DNA from: Luteolibacter sp. Y139
GTDB lineage: Bacteria; Verrucomicrobiota; Verrucomicrobiia; Verrucomicrobiales; Akkermansiaceae
NCBI RefSeq assembly: GCF_038066715.1
Contig: NZ_JBBUKT010000005.1
Location: 1 to 64,000, forward strand
Reading direction: 5' to 3'
DNA length: 64,000 bases
Shown here piece by piece: positions 33,521-41,515 of this stretch. Below the pieces are notes generated by a model. That model saw only the letters and a program-made list of their open reading frames with translations. It was not told where the DNA came from and searched no databases. Position 1 is the stretch's first letter. The number at the start of each line of letters is the position of its first letter. The position numbers and the translations under genes are program-made.

Positions 33521-35242
33521 ATGCCTCACACACCCTTTACCCGATTCCTCGCTTGGGCGCTGGTGGTGCTGACGGCGGTGGCGCTGTTCTGGCCGGATGA
33601 TCGTGCGCTGCAGTGGGCGGCCTATGGTAGCGGCGCGGTGGTGATCCTGGTGATGATGTTCACGTGGAGCGTGGTGAAGAATTCGCCGCCGCTGGATGAC
33701 CGGGCGTTTCACCGGTGCTTGCCTCCGGGGCCGGGCCGGGAATTTCTCCGGACGATCTGGATCCATCTGTTAGTCCTGGGTGCGGTGGCGCTTGGGGTGC
33801 TGGTGTATTGCGGGATGTGGAATTTTTCCTGGAGAGCCGCATCCTGGGGTGTGGTGATGCTGACGGTTCCCGCGTGGGTGCTCATGTCCGCGGTGGGGAT
33901 CGCCAGCAGCGCGGGGAGTTCGCAGCAGCATCGGAAGTCGGCGGCGTGGTTCGCGATCTTCGCGACGCCGGTGTTCTCGACGGGGCTGCTCCAGTGGCTG
34001 AACCGGGGAGTGGATCCGAGCGGCTGGGACTACGTTTATTTCACGCCGGAGCGGACGACGGTGCTGACGGGGGCGACGCTCTATCCACTGGTGTGGTGGC
34101 TGGTGGCGGCCCGCAAACGCAGGACCCTGGGGCTGGTGCTGGGTGGTGCGACGAGTGCGCTGCTGCCGTGGCTGGTGCTGCGCGGGGACTTCGTGAAGGT
34201 GCGTGAGATGGATGTGCCGCTGGATCCTCCCGCGTCTGAAGCTGCGGAGAAGCTGACGCTATCGCGGAAGCCATTCGCGGGGAGCGACAAGACATGGATC
34301 CCGGTGGAAGACTTGATCGAGATCGACGGGCTGGCGGAGGGTGAGCACACGTGCGTGGCGCTGAGTGTCGAGTTTGGAAACGATCCGAACCGGGGAGTGC
34401 CGCAGGCCTACGGGTCCCAATCCAGCAGGACGCGCGATCGGCAAATGCAGGAGAACTTCGGAGTCTATGAGCTCCGGGACAATCGATTCTCCCATTTCAG
34501 GTATCCGACCCGCGTAGGTGCGTTTGTCTCGAAGCAAGGCGGGAAGATCGTGTGGGGAAAAGGGGCGGTGGATCAAAGCCTGCGGAAGCTGCTCCCGCCG
34601 GTGGAGAGCTTCGAGTACTCGCAGGAATGGCAGAATGTGCCGCCGTCGCCGCCGGTGGTCCGTAATCCCGCCGATCCCTCTCTCACCCGGGCCGACTTCC
34701 CGACGGATACGACTTACTTCGCTCCCCTGGACTTTTACAAGCGGGTCAATCCGACGAGCTTTCGCGCGATGCCGTGGACGGTAGCGATCATGAATCCCTG
34801 CTCGTGGAAACTGCTGGGATCCTGCGCAGCCACGGAGGGAACATCCTTCCGGCTGGAAACGGGGAGAATGCTGAAGGTGCTCCCGCTTAAACAGGAAGCG
34901 GATGGGAATGGGGATCTCAGGATCCGCCACTACCGCGAGGAGCTGTGGCAGGCGCGCGGGCCGTGGTTTGGCGCGGATGAGGGGCTGAATCGATCGGAGG
35001 TCAGTATCGCGATCGTGGCTATCGATGAGGCGGGAAAGCACGCGTATCTGATCGGAGAGTTCAGCGCGCCGTCCTCGAGGAGGGTCATGCTGGGACGCTG
35101 CGAGAGCTTCACGATCAGCACTGGAGTCGGCGGTAATGCAGGGATGGAGAGGGCCGAGATGATGCGGAAGTCGCGCTTGTATGTATTCATGAACCAGACC
35201 GGGGGATTCGCTCGGAAGGTGGTGCTGCCGGGGGTGGAGTGA
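33521..35242 (+). CDS. ABC-associated membrane protein, copy 3 of 3
   Basis: 573 residues. Same plan: six N-terminal helices, TLYPLVWWLVAARKRRTLGL, then a soluble half with LTLSRKPFAGSDKTWIPVED, VNPTSFRAMPWTVAIMNP and AIDEAGKHAYLIGEF. The soluble halves of the three copies differ much more than the membrane halves, as expected if each faces a different substrate or partner. Two CTAACA motifs (33485, 33493) lie in the 40-nt gap before it. It is the last gene before the terminator region at 35293. Confidence 0.87.
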   Translation: MPHTPFTRFLAWALVVLTAVALFWPDDRALQWAAYGSGAVVILVMMFTWSVVKNSPPLDDRAFHRCLPPGPGREFLRTIWIHLLVLGAVALGVLVYCGMWNFSWRAASWGVVMLTVPAWVLMSAVGIASSAGSSQQHRKSAAWFAIFATPVFSTGLLQWLNRGVDPSGWDYVYFTPERTTVLTGATLYPLVWWLVAARKRRTLGLVLGGATSALLPWLVLRGDFVKVREMDVPLDPPASEAAEKLTLSRKPFAGSDKTWIPVEDLIEIDGLAEGEHTCVALSVEFGNDPNRGVPQAYGSQSSRTRDRQMQENFGVYELRDNRFSHFRYPTRVGAFVSKQGGKIVWGKGAVDQSLRKLLPPVESFEYSQEWQNVPPSPPVVRNPADPSLTRADFPTDTTYFAPLDFYKRVNPTSFRAMPWTVAIMNPCSWKLLGSCAATEGTSFRLETGRMLKVLPLKQEADGNGDLRIRHYREELWQARGPWFGADEGLNRSEVSIAIVAIDEAGKHAYLIGEFSAPSSRRVMLGRCESFTISTGVGGNAGMERAEMMRKSRLYVFMNQTGGFARKVVLPGVE

Positions 35243-35292
35243 GCCGGTGGAGGGGAACGCTTTCGACTCCGGTGATCATGGAGGGAAAAAGT

Positions 35293-35326
35293 AAGCCCCT
35301 TCCGGTGAGAGGTCCGGAAGGGGCTT
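35293..35326 (-). terminator. Intrinsic terminator between convergent operons
   Basis: Perfect 13-bp stem (AAGCCCCTTCCGG / CCGGAAGGGGCTT) with 8-nt loop; on the minus strand it is followed by ACTTTTT (35292-35286), so it ends transcription of the TIR-fusion gene. On the plus strand it lacks a T run but could still stop the transporter operon. A second, longer imperfect hairpin (35345-35385, CAGACC...GGTCTG with an inner CCCCGGGG) sits beside it. Confidence 0.8.
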
Positions 35327-35422
35327 GCACCAATGGAGTGAGGCCAGACCTGGTTAAAAATCCCCGGGGAAAACCGGGTGGTCTGACGATGGCATGATGG
35401 CAGGAATGCTGATGGGGAGATA

Positions 35423-36286
35423 TTACGTGATCGCGTGGGGTCGGGGTGATGATGCGACCGAGAATCCGCGAAAGCGGCTGGCGGCTAGCCGGGGATCGCG
35501 GGGGAGCACGGAGCATTGCTCGAGATAGGGAAGCGTGCCGGTGGCGCAGGCGCTGGCGTCGAGGTCGAGGGGATTCCAGAGAAAGGCGTATCGCGAATAG
35601 GGCTGGCCGGTGGCGAGGCCGGTTTCCGCTTCGGTGGTCATCCAGGTGGAGGAATCCCAGGTGTGATCGAGGACGATGATGAAGATGTGGCAGCGGTCCA
35701 CGGTGTCCCGCAGACCGTGCTCATACCAGGTATCCCAGCGGGGATCATCGGCGTGGAGAGGATTGGACGGGGAGTGTTCCACCTGCAGGCCGAGGTGGCG
35801 CAGGCTGCTGATGAGTGCGGAAGCGGGCGACCGATCGACTGCCTGGGAGGAGATGAAGACGCGCAGGGTGGTATCCGTGGCGGTGGGTTCGAGGGGCTCC
35901 TGGCGCATGCGATGGAGTTGCCGGCGCCAAGCGAGGAAGACGGCCCAGAGGATGGAGAAATTGAGGAGGAGGTACCAGTGGGCGATGGTGGCTGCGCCGC
36001 CGGAGCCGTGGTGCTCGTAGGTGGCCACTTGGGGAGGCCATGGGGATTGCTCGTGTGGCGGGGTGGCGGTCCTTTGCCAGGAGAAATCGAAGGCGGAGAC
36101 GGGGAAGTCGAAGGTCCAGCCGAGGCTGATCCTGCCGGCTTGCTGGCCGGATTGAATGGCGGTGCGGGAGATCACCGCCTGGAGCAAGGTGAAGTGAAAG
36201 GTGGAGTCGATCCACGCCCAGCTGAGGAAGGCGAGGGTGAGGATGCCGAACCAGAAGGATTTCCAGCGGTGGAGGGGGCGGGGCAT
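35423..36286 (-). CDS. RWKSFW membrane module fused to a TIR-like domain
   Basis: 287 residues from the ATG at 36284-36286. Residues 1-30 are MPRPLHRWKSFWFGILTLAF plus SWAWIDSTF; the loop is 31-98; helix 2 (AHWYLLLNFSILWAVFLAW) is followed by the basic stretch RRQLHRMRQ. Residues 140-250 read as a TIR-like fold: LRVFISSQAV for strand A, GLRDTVDRCHIFIIVLD for strands/helix C-D, and STWMTTEAETG with W215 and E219 where TIR NADases have their SxWCxxE motif. Topology would put the TIR domain in the cytoplasm. NADase activity and a defence or signalling role are inferences; the domain itself is fairly clear. Confidence 0.8.
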   Translation of the reverse strand: MPRPLHRWKSFWFGILTLAFLSWAWIDSTFHFTLLQAVISRTAIQSGQQAGRISLGWTFDFPVSAFDFSWQRTATPPHEQSPWPPQVATYEHHGSGGAATIAHWYLLLNFSILWAVFLAWRRQLHRMRQEPLEPTATDTTLRVFISSQAVDRSPASALISSLRHLGLQVEHSPSNPLHADDPRWDTWYEHGLRDTVDRCHIFIIVLDHTWDSSTWMTTEAETGLATGQPYSRYAFLWNPLDLDASACATGTLPYLEQCSVLPRDPRLAASRFRGFSVASSPRPHAIT

Positions 36287-36406
36287 TTGGGAGGAAATCA
36301 CCAATCAGCGATCTTCCAATCATCTATTGGAGTGCCGCGGGGCGGAGGGAGGAAGTGGGGAGGTGAACGTCGAGCGATGAACGATGAACGGGAGAGCCGG
36401 GCTTGG

Positions 36407-36994
36407 TCAGTCGTTGGAGGGTTTGTCTTTGGCGGGCTTGAGGAGGCGATCGGCGACGATGTCGAGGCTGGAGCCGAGGACGGTGCGGGAGACGGTGAGC
36501 TGGGAGCCGATGGCGGATTTTTGCCAGGTCTGGGGGACGTAGCGCGGGTCCTTCACGGTGACGGCGGTGGTGGTGAAGCGGGGGATGCGGATGTTTCCGG
36601 CGGAGTCGGTGCGCTGGTGTTGATCGCCATCGTGGGTGTGGATGACGAGGGCGGCGAAGGGGAGGCTGTGGCCGTCTTCAGCAAGGAGAGTGATCTTGCG
36701 ATGGGTGATCCAGGGGATGACGAGGAGGCTGACGGTGCCGAGGAGGAGGAGCAGGGCGAGGATGCCGGAGAGGGGTGAGGGAGATGAGGATGCGCGGGAG
36801 CCTGGGGAGTTCCCTTGCTGGTCCTTTTCGCGGCGGTGGAGGCGGCCGAGTTGGAAGCCGGAGATGAAGAGGCTGATGATGATTTCGAGGCCGGCGGCGA
36901 GGAGATTGACGAGGGGGACGAAGGCGGCGGCGAGGCCCTCGACGATGACGAGGAAGATCGAGGCGAAGAGGGAGACGATGGCGTCGAGGATCAT
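36407..36994 (-). CDS. Membrane protein with C-terminal carboxypeptidase-regulatory-like beta domain
   Basis: 195 residues from the ATG at 36992-36994 (MILDAIVSLFASIFLVIVEG). Two N-terminal hydrophobic hairpin helices, a basic linker (LGRLHRREKDQQGN), a third helix (SGILALLLLLGTVSLLVIPW) and an exported beta domain KITLLAEDGHSLPFAALVIH ... DSAGNIRIPRFTTTAVTVKD, which resembles the Ig-like CarboxypepD_reg fold. The repetitive N-terminus is typical of small Verrucomicrobial membrane proteins. Function unknown. Confidence 0.75.
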   Translation of the reverse strand: MILDAIVSLFASIFLVIVEGLAAAFVPLVNLLAAGLEIIISLFISGFQLGRLHRREKDQQGNSPGSRASSSPSPLSGILALLLLLGTVSLLVIPWITHRKITLLAEDGHSLPFAALVIHTHDGDQHQRTDSAGNIRIPRFTTTAVTVKDPRYVPQTWQKSAIGSQLTVSRTVLGSSLDIVADRLLKPAKDKPSND

Positions 36995-37695
36995 GTGGGA
37001 GTGATGCGAGGGTGGCGGGGGCCTGATGGGATGATGGGGGTGTTTGTTATCTTGAATAACTACGTGGGGCAAGGGGTGGGGGTTACAGGTGGGGTCTGTG
37101 GAGGCACTTGGTGGTGACGGGCAGTTGGAGGACCGTTCGGGCGGAATGAATTCCGCGCTCCCAGTGGGGCCGATGTTGAGGGCGGGCAGTGAGGGACCAT
37201 TCGGCCGGCCTGGAGGTTGACTCGGGGGCTCCGCCAGCCCCCTCGGGCCTGCGGCCCCGACCTGTGGTCGGTCCAGATTGGCTACAAGCCTTCGCCAATC
37301 TTGGTAGTCCCGGGGAGGCTGCCGTGTGAATATGGGAGCCACAGGGATGCGGCTGATGCCGCGGAAGTGCGGCGGTCATAGACGCGCCGCTACATGGGGG
37401 ACCGATTTGAGCGCGCGTGGGGTGGAGTTGGACGGAGGCGGTGCTTCTTGGAAGCGCACACGGCGTGTGCGGACCACCTTGCGGAGCACACTTTACCTTG
37501 GTGCCCGTCGGCGGCCGTTCCGGCGGAGAGGGTTGCCGGAACGGCCGGAATCCACCCGGCAGCGCAGCAGGAGAGGGAGGGCAGACCCGCTGCGTTGAGT
37601 TGGCGGAAGCCCCTGACGGGGCGGCTCATGACATGGAGAGGATGTCGGGCGGGCGGGGGCGGTTTAGGTTTTTCGGGGAATTTTTTTCCGGAGGT
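36995..37695 (+). repeat. 700-nt gene-free region dense in hairpins
   Basis: 37141-37156 is a family H hairpin (GCGGAAT-GA-ATTCCGC) with tail GCTCCCAG; a degenerate copy starts near 37188. GGGGGCT/AGCCCCC lies near 37222-37242. 37455-37471 is family B with a new stem (CGCACAC-GGC-GTGTGCG) and tail GACCAC at 37472. A perfect 12-bp inverted repeat, GGCCGTTCCGGC/GCCGGAACGGCC, is at 37513-37546. Short ORFs here have the composition of repeat translation products and are not called. Confidence 0.75.
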
Positions 37696-37724
37696 TTGAC
37701 AGGCGGCGGGAATGATGTTCAAAT
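37696..37724 (+). promoter_or_regulatory. Sigma-70-like promoter placed for a leaderless transcript
   Basis: TTGACA (37696-37701), a 17-nt spacer and TCAAAT (37719-37724; four of six match the -10 consensus). A start site 7 nt downstream would fall on the ATG at 37731, giving an mRNA with no leader. Inference only. Confidence 0.4.
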
Positions 37725-37730
37725 GAACTC

Positions 37731-37988
37731 ATGATCGCGCTGCCACCCCGATGCATGGAGCTCCACGAATGCCGTGTGGGAGATTGGGAGGATGCCCGCT
37801 TCGTGCGGGAATGGAGCCTGCGGGATGGGGTGCAGCGGTATCAGCCGCTGGGCTTCGGGGAGCGGGGAAGGAGCCCGTTTGATGAGACGCGGTTCGATTT
37901 TTCGCGGCCGATCTGGGAGTTCCGGCGGTGTCTTTCACCGAGGGCTTCGGATGCGGGGGCGCATTCGATTTGGAGGAGGGTTTATTAG
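37731..37988 (+). CDS. Small hypothetical protein
   Basis: 85 residues beginning MIALPPRCMELHECRVGDWE and ending GAHSIWRRVY. Soluble, charged and aromatic-rich, no signal peptide. No homologue recognised. Support comes from the promoter immediately upstream and a normal amino-acid balance; the absence of a ribosome site and the surrounding repeats keep confidence low. Confidence 0.4.
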   Translation: MIALPPRCMELHECRVGDWEDARFVREWSLRDGVQRYQPLGFGERGRSPFDETRFDFSRPIWEFRRCLSPRASDAGAHSIWRRVY

Positions 37989-38248
37989 AGGGGAGTTTGC
38001 TAGTGTTCAGTTTTCAGTGTTCAGGAAGAGGGCTGAGTTCCGAGTGAGCAGTGATCAGTGGAACAGCCCCGGACTGATGGAGGGAACGAACCGCTGAGAC
38101 GCAGAGGTCGCGGAGGAAGCGCGGAGAAGAAGTGAGGGTGATCAGCGATCGGTGATCGGTGGAAAGGCGTCGGGGCTGTGCACGCGTTGTCACCAACGCG
38201 CCTACGACTGCGTCGTCGACTGGGGGGCAGGGATGATCCGTGGGCGGA
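37989..38248 (+). repeat. Composite repeat: TTCAG tract, CGCGGAGG tract, family A hairpin
   Basis: TTCAGTTTTCAGTGTTCAG begins near 38003, the CGCTGAGACGCAGAGGTCGCG tract near 38085, GATCGGTGATCGG near 38145, and a family A hairpin at 38184-38206. This is the same module order as 13880-13994. No gene. Confidence 0.75.
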
Positions 38249-38638
38249 TCAGGGGGCGGGGTGCTCTTGATTGGTGTCCGTGAGACGCTGCTGGATGCGG
38301 CGGTGGCGGCGGGTGCGCCAGGCGAGGAAGAGGAACCAGAGGAGGAGGGAGGATTCGAAGAGGAGCCAGTGGGGGAGGGTGTGGGTTTTGAATTTGGTGA
38401 AGAGGCCTTCGAGGTAGATGCTGGCGAGGGGCATGCGGGCGGCGTGGAGCTCGAAGGGTGCGGGCTGGAGGATGTGGCTGAAGCCGATGCGGCCGCCGCC
38501 GCTCCAGAGGATGCCCTTTCCGACGCAGGTGACGGCGGTGTAGTGGCGATGGGAGTCCGACCAGGCCCAGGCGAGAAAGAGGATGATGAGGAGCCCGAAC
38601 CAGAAGGATTTCCAGCGGTAGAGGGATCGCGGGAGCAT
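38249..38638 (-). CDS. RWKSFW-family two-helix membrane protein
   Basis: 129 residues from the ATG at 38636-38638 (MLPRSLYRWKSFWFGLLIIL). Helix 1 to WAWSDSHRHY; loop about 31-90; helix 2 is PHWLLFESSLLLWFLFLAW; basic tail RTRRHRRIQQRL and a polar end TDTNQEHPAP. A singleton, not coupled to other members. Upstream in-frame sequence to 38950 looks non-coding and was excluded. Confidence 0.86.
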   Translation of the reverse strand: MLPRSLYRWKSFWFGLLIILFLAWAWSDSHRHYTAVTCVGKGILWSGGGRIGFSHILQPAPFELHAARMPLASIYLEGLFTKFKTHTLPHWLLFESSLLLWFLFLAWRTRRHRRIQQRLTDTNQEHPAP

Positions 38639-38838
38639 CAAGGCGAAGTCTGAACTGCGAACAACGAACGTCGAACTCTGAATGGGAAACCACGGAATAG
38701 GCGGAAGGAAGAGTGACGTTTGAGGGGGCGTCAGCTTTCCCGGCGGTTTCGACGTTTTGATTGAACCGCGAAATAACGCGAACATGCGCGAAATCTGAAA
38801 TCCAAGAGGAGGGAGGGACCGTGTTTGCGGGGTGGTGG

Positions 38839-39228
38839 TTATGTGTGGGGCGAGCTTTCCTTGGACTCGAGTATGGTGGTGTCCGGCTGGAAGTGAGCGT
38901 AGTGGCCCGTCCAGCAGTCGGAGACTTCGGTGGCGACTTCGGCGCCGCATTCGCAGAGCTGATTCACGGCGTCGCCAGAAGGGCCGCAGCAGCCGGTGAA
39001 GCGCAGGCCATCAGGATGGGGGTGCATGCCGCGACGGTCATCGAGATGGATCACGACATGGCCGGCCACGCGGTTCATATCATCGTCCGCGATCCAGTAG
39101 TGGGACGGAGGGATGATGTTTTCTTCGTAGTCGCCCCAGTTCACGACAAATCCGGCGGGGACGGGATCCAGCCAATCGGTGAGGGGCATGAGGCACTTCC
39201 CGCAGAGGACGCGGGACTTCGGTTGCAT
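38839..39228 (-). CDS. Cys-rich hypothetical protein, probable zinc binder
   Basis: 129 residues. An N-terminal CGKC pair, aromatic/acidic middle (WGDYEENIIPPSHYWIADD), His-rich HVVIHLDDRRGMHPHPDG, then CC and CECG pairs and a final DCWTGHYAHF. Eight Cys in pairs plus clustered His suggest one or two zinc sites. No signal peptide. Likely cytoplasmic; family not recognised. Confidence 0.7.
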   Translation of the reverse strand: MQPKSRVLCGKCLMPLTDWLDPVPAGFVVNWGDYEENIIPPSHYWIADDDMNRVAGHVVIHLDDRRGMHPHPDGLRFTGCCGPSGDAVNQLCECGAEVATEVSDCWTGHYAHFQPDTTILESKESSPHT

Positions 39229-39332
39229 GACCGGAATGATGGGGATGGTCCCGAGGCTTTGCGAGGCGGCAGAGGAGGCGCCTGCGGAATTGTTTCAGCC
39301 GGGAAGTGGGTGGCTCTCGTCAGGTGCTCCGA

Positions 39333-39356
39333 CCGCACTCGGAGAGTGCGGACCAC
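39333..39356 (+). repeat. Family B hairpin
   Basis: CCGCACTC-GGA-GAGTGCGG with tail ACCAC, same orientation as the copies at 20713, 20791, 28492, 46700 and 52654. It lies between two small minus-strand Cys-rich genes. Confidence 0.85.
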
Positions 39357-39401
39357 GATGGGCTGCGCGGCGGTGATGCCGGGTGCTTCACTTATTCACA
39401 T

Positions 39402-39653
39402 TCACTGCACGCGGACCCAGACGGAGTCGGTGGTGCCGTGGTGGAGGCCGGCGATGGAGGTGCGGCGGAATTTCCAGGGCTTGGAGGGGGCGCTGGTGCC
39501 GGTGACTGTGCCGGTGGGGTGGTGGAAGCGGGTTTCCGAGGTGGAGTCCCACTCGGGAATGCGGGAGGCTTCGACGGCATCGCCGACACGACAGTCATCG
39601 CAGGTGCGCCGGAGGCAGCGGATGCAGTACGTGGTCGCGGCAGGCGCATTCAT
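39402..39653 (-). CDS. Small Cys-rich hypothetical protein
   Basis: 83 residues. The N-terminus CIRCLRRTCDDC contains two CxxC pairs in 12 residues, a zinc-ribbon-like knuckle; the rest is Thr/Ser-rich and ends TTDSVWVRVQ. It lies on the same strand as the Cys-rich gene 38839-39228. Plausible but short, with no homologue recognised. Confidence 0.45.
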   Translation of the reverse strand: MNAPAATTYCIRCLRRTCDDCRVGDAVEASRIPEWDSTSETRFHHPTGTVTGTSAPSKPWKFRRTSIAGLHHGTTDSVWVRVQ

Positions 39654-39747
39654 GCAGGTAGAACGACCTGCATGGGGGGATTGGTTTAGTGGAGTGGTGG
39701 ACGTTCGTAGTTACCCGGATGAGGCGGAGGACGGGAATGGGGGTGGG

Positions 39748-39867
39748 TCAGGGGGCGGGAGGGGCTTCGGGGTCGTGGCTTTCGCTTTGCCTTTCGTCTT
39801 CGTTGGCTTCGGCGAGGGCGGTGGCGAGGAGCATGGCCATGAGGCGGAATTGGAGGGTCTCTTTCAT
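39748..39867 (-). CDS. Very small hypothetical protein
   Basis: 39 residues (MKETLQFRLMAMLLATALAE start, acidic tail with DERQSESHDPEAPP). One amphipathic/hydrophobic helix followed by a polar tail. It lies upstream of the two Cys-rich genes on the same strand. Speculative; supported only by sensible start, stop and composition. Confidence 0.3.
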   Translation of the reverse strand: MKETLQFRLMAMLLATALAEANEDERQSESHDPEAPPAP

Positions 39868-39903
39868 GGGACGCTTGGGAAATAGCAAGGGGCGTGCCGG
39901 AGG

Positions 39904-40075
39904 TGAGTTTGCTAGTGTTCAGTTTTCAGTTTTTAGGAACGGACTCGGACTGGTGGAGGAACGAACCGCTGAGGCGCAGAGGTCGCGGAGAGAGGCACGG
40001 AGTTTGAGGGATGGTAGGGGAGAACCACGGAATACACGGAACACACGGAAGGTGGATGAGGTGGAGATGTGACGG
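39904..40075 (+). repeat. TTCAG and CGCGGAG composite repeat
   Basis: GTGTTCAGTTTTCAGTTTTT from about 39914, then the CGCTGAGGCGCAGAGGTCGCG tract and CCACGGAATACACGGAACAC. Same module family as 13880 and 37999, without a family A hairpin. No gene. Confidence 0.7.
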
Positions 40076-40097
40076 GGGATCGGTGCTGAAAAAGAAA

Positions 40098-40125
40098 GGC
40101 CACCCGTGCGGGTGGCAGGGTGGCC
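40098..40125 (-). terminator. Terminator of the PEP-CTERM gene
   Basis: Stem GGCCACCC (40098-40105) and GGGTGGCC (40118-40125) with internal pairing; on the minus strand it is followed by TTTCTTTTTC. It ends 38 nt after the stop of the PEP-CTERM gene. Confidence 0.8.
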
Positions 40126-40162
40126 TTTGGCAGATGGAGGTGAGGGATGGCGCTCGCGGGGG

Positions 40163-40795
40163 TCAGCAGCGGCGGCGGCGGAAGGCGAGGGTGAGGCCGG
40201 CGAGTCCGAGGAGGGCGGTGGAGGGCTCGGGGACGAGGTAGAAGCCATTGCCCGGGTTGCTCGAAGAGATGAAGGGCGAGGTGCCGACGCCGGGGGAGTC
40301 TCCGGCGGTGTTGGGATTGATGGTAACCGCGCCGAGGGAGGGCACGGCGTTGCCGGTGAATGCGCCGACGGCGGTGACCATGCCGGCGGACTCGGCAACG
40401 AGGAAGAGGTAGGTGTTATTTCCGACGTCGCCGAGTTCGGCGGCGCCGGAGGAGGTCAGGGATCCATTGACGAAAGTCGCGGTCCTCACGATGCCGGGGC
40501 TGCCAGCGGTGGGGGTGCCGACGAGGGTGGCGAGCGCTTGGTCGAATTGGGCGGAGGTCCAGGAGGCGCCACCGAGGAAGGGGGCCAAGGCAGCGGCAGC
40601 GCCATCGGCCACGGCGGTGCCGGTGGAGGAAATGAAAATGGCGCGGCCGGAGAGGACGGTGCCATCCGTCGACTTGATCTGGCCGAGCAAGGTATTGGCG
40701 ACGCCCGTGATGGTGACGTTGACGGCGCTGGAGGTGCCGGAGAGGGCGGCGGTGAAGAGGGTGGCGAGGGCGATTAACTTGAGTTTAATTTTCAT
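40163..40795 (-). CDS. PEP-CTERM sorted surface protein
   Basis: 210 residues. Signal peptide (LKLIALATLFTAALSGTSSA), a domain with beta and helical parts (GRAIFISSTGTAVADGAAAA, SPGIVRTATFVNGSLTSSG, NTYLFLVAESAGMVTAVGAF), and a canonical PEP-CTERM tail VPEPSTALLGLAGLTLAF followed by RRRR. Such tails are cut by an exosortase-type enzyme, which is not encoded here. The paralogue at 59460-60071 has lost both ends. Confidence 0.92.
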   Translation of the reverse strand: MKIKLKLIALATLFTAALSGTSSAVNVTITGVANTLLGQIKSTDGTVLSGRAIFISSTGTAVADGAAAALAPFLGGASWTSAQFDQALATLVGTPTAGSPGIVRTATFVNGSLTSSGAAELGDVGNNTYLFLVAESAGMVTAVGAFTGNAVPSLGAVTINPNTAGDSPGVGTSPFISSSNPGNGFYLVPEPSTALLGLAGLTLAFRRRRC

Positions 40796-40962
40796 GATGA
40801 GGGAGATGTTGTGTGTTTTTCGGGTGTATTACAGATCTTGCGCCTGACTATCGGGTGCGGGGTGGATGGAAAGCAAAAACGGGAGGGTGTGGGTGACGAT
40901 TTGAGAGGAAGAAAGAAGACTTGAAGACGATAGTGTGAAGGCTCGATGGAGGGCGGTGGGAG

Positions 40963-41022
40963 GCGTGGCTTGGATTGCTTTCCGGGTGTGTTAGGAAGCG
41001 GAGGGAAACGAGTGCGAGATGA
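40963..41022 (+). pseudogene. 3' remnant of an RWKSFW-family gene
   Basis: In frame, 40963-41022 reads AWLGLLSGCVRKRRETSAR then TGA, matching the C-terminal AWLGFLFWRVRKQREIRR of the gene at 41516-41920. Its stop overlaps the ATG at 41019 exactly as live members overlap their neighbours. The rest of this gene has been deleted; it shows that the lipoprotein/RWKSFW unit once had a further copy upstream. Confidence 0.65.
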
Positions 41023-41489
41023 TGAAGTATTTGCTGATAATGATGGGTGTGATCGGGCTGGCGGCTTGCTCTGGAAAAAAGGGAGGCGGAGGGACGGGAG
41101 CGGGTGGAGCCGGGGCCGAAGTGGAGCATGAGATCGGGGTGTTCAAGGTGGCGGGTGGGGCGAAGACGAGCTTCGTGCACAAGTTCAGCCGGCCGATGAT
41201 CATCGGGCTGGAGGGGGATGTGCCGTGGGAGGAGCAGAAGCGGCTGGATGCGATTGCGGCGGCCAAGGATGTGGAGGTTCGCCAGAGGCTGGCGCTTTAT
41301 CTGGAGAGGCCATCGGATGCCTTCGGGATCGGAGGGCACCATGGGTCTTCGATGCAGATCGATCCGGAGCCGAGTGGGGAGTCGACGTTCGAGCTGCGGA
41401 ACAATTCGAACGTGGAGGTGAGAATCCGGGTGTATTGGAAGGAGGATGCTTCGGTGCAGGCGGCGGAAGGTGGTGGCGCGAAGCCGTAG
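41019..41489 (+). CDS. Small lipoprotein, copy 1
   Basis: 156 residues. Lipobox LAAC (about residue 17) after a short hydrophobic segment, then a Gly-rich linker and a conserved domain: HKFSRPMIIGLEGDVPWEEQ, LYLERPSDAFGIGGHH, IDPEPSGESTFELRNNSNVE and VRVYWKED. Copy 2 at 41920-42423 aligns throughout. A lipid-anchored protein coupled to two-helix membrane proteins suggests a joint envelope complex. Family not recognised. Confidence 0.87.
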   Translation: MMKYLLIMMGVIGLAACSGKKGGGGTGAGGAGAEVEHEIGVFKVAGGAKTSFVHKFSRPMIIGLEGDVPWEEQKRLDAIAAAKDVEVRQRLALYLERPSDAFGIGGHHGSSMQIDPEPSGESTFELRNNSNVEVRIRVYWKEDASVQAAEGGGAKP

Positions 41490-41515
41490 GGATGAATGGA
41501 GTGGTGGACGCTGTG

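Noticed and set aside
36995-37730. Several overlapping frames of 60-110 codons in the gene-free stretch
   Set aside because: They cross hairpin repeats, give peptides typical of repeat translation (for example SALGECGPL-like) and lack starts with ribosome sites.
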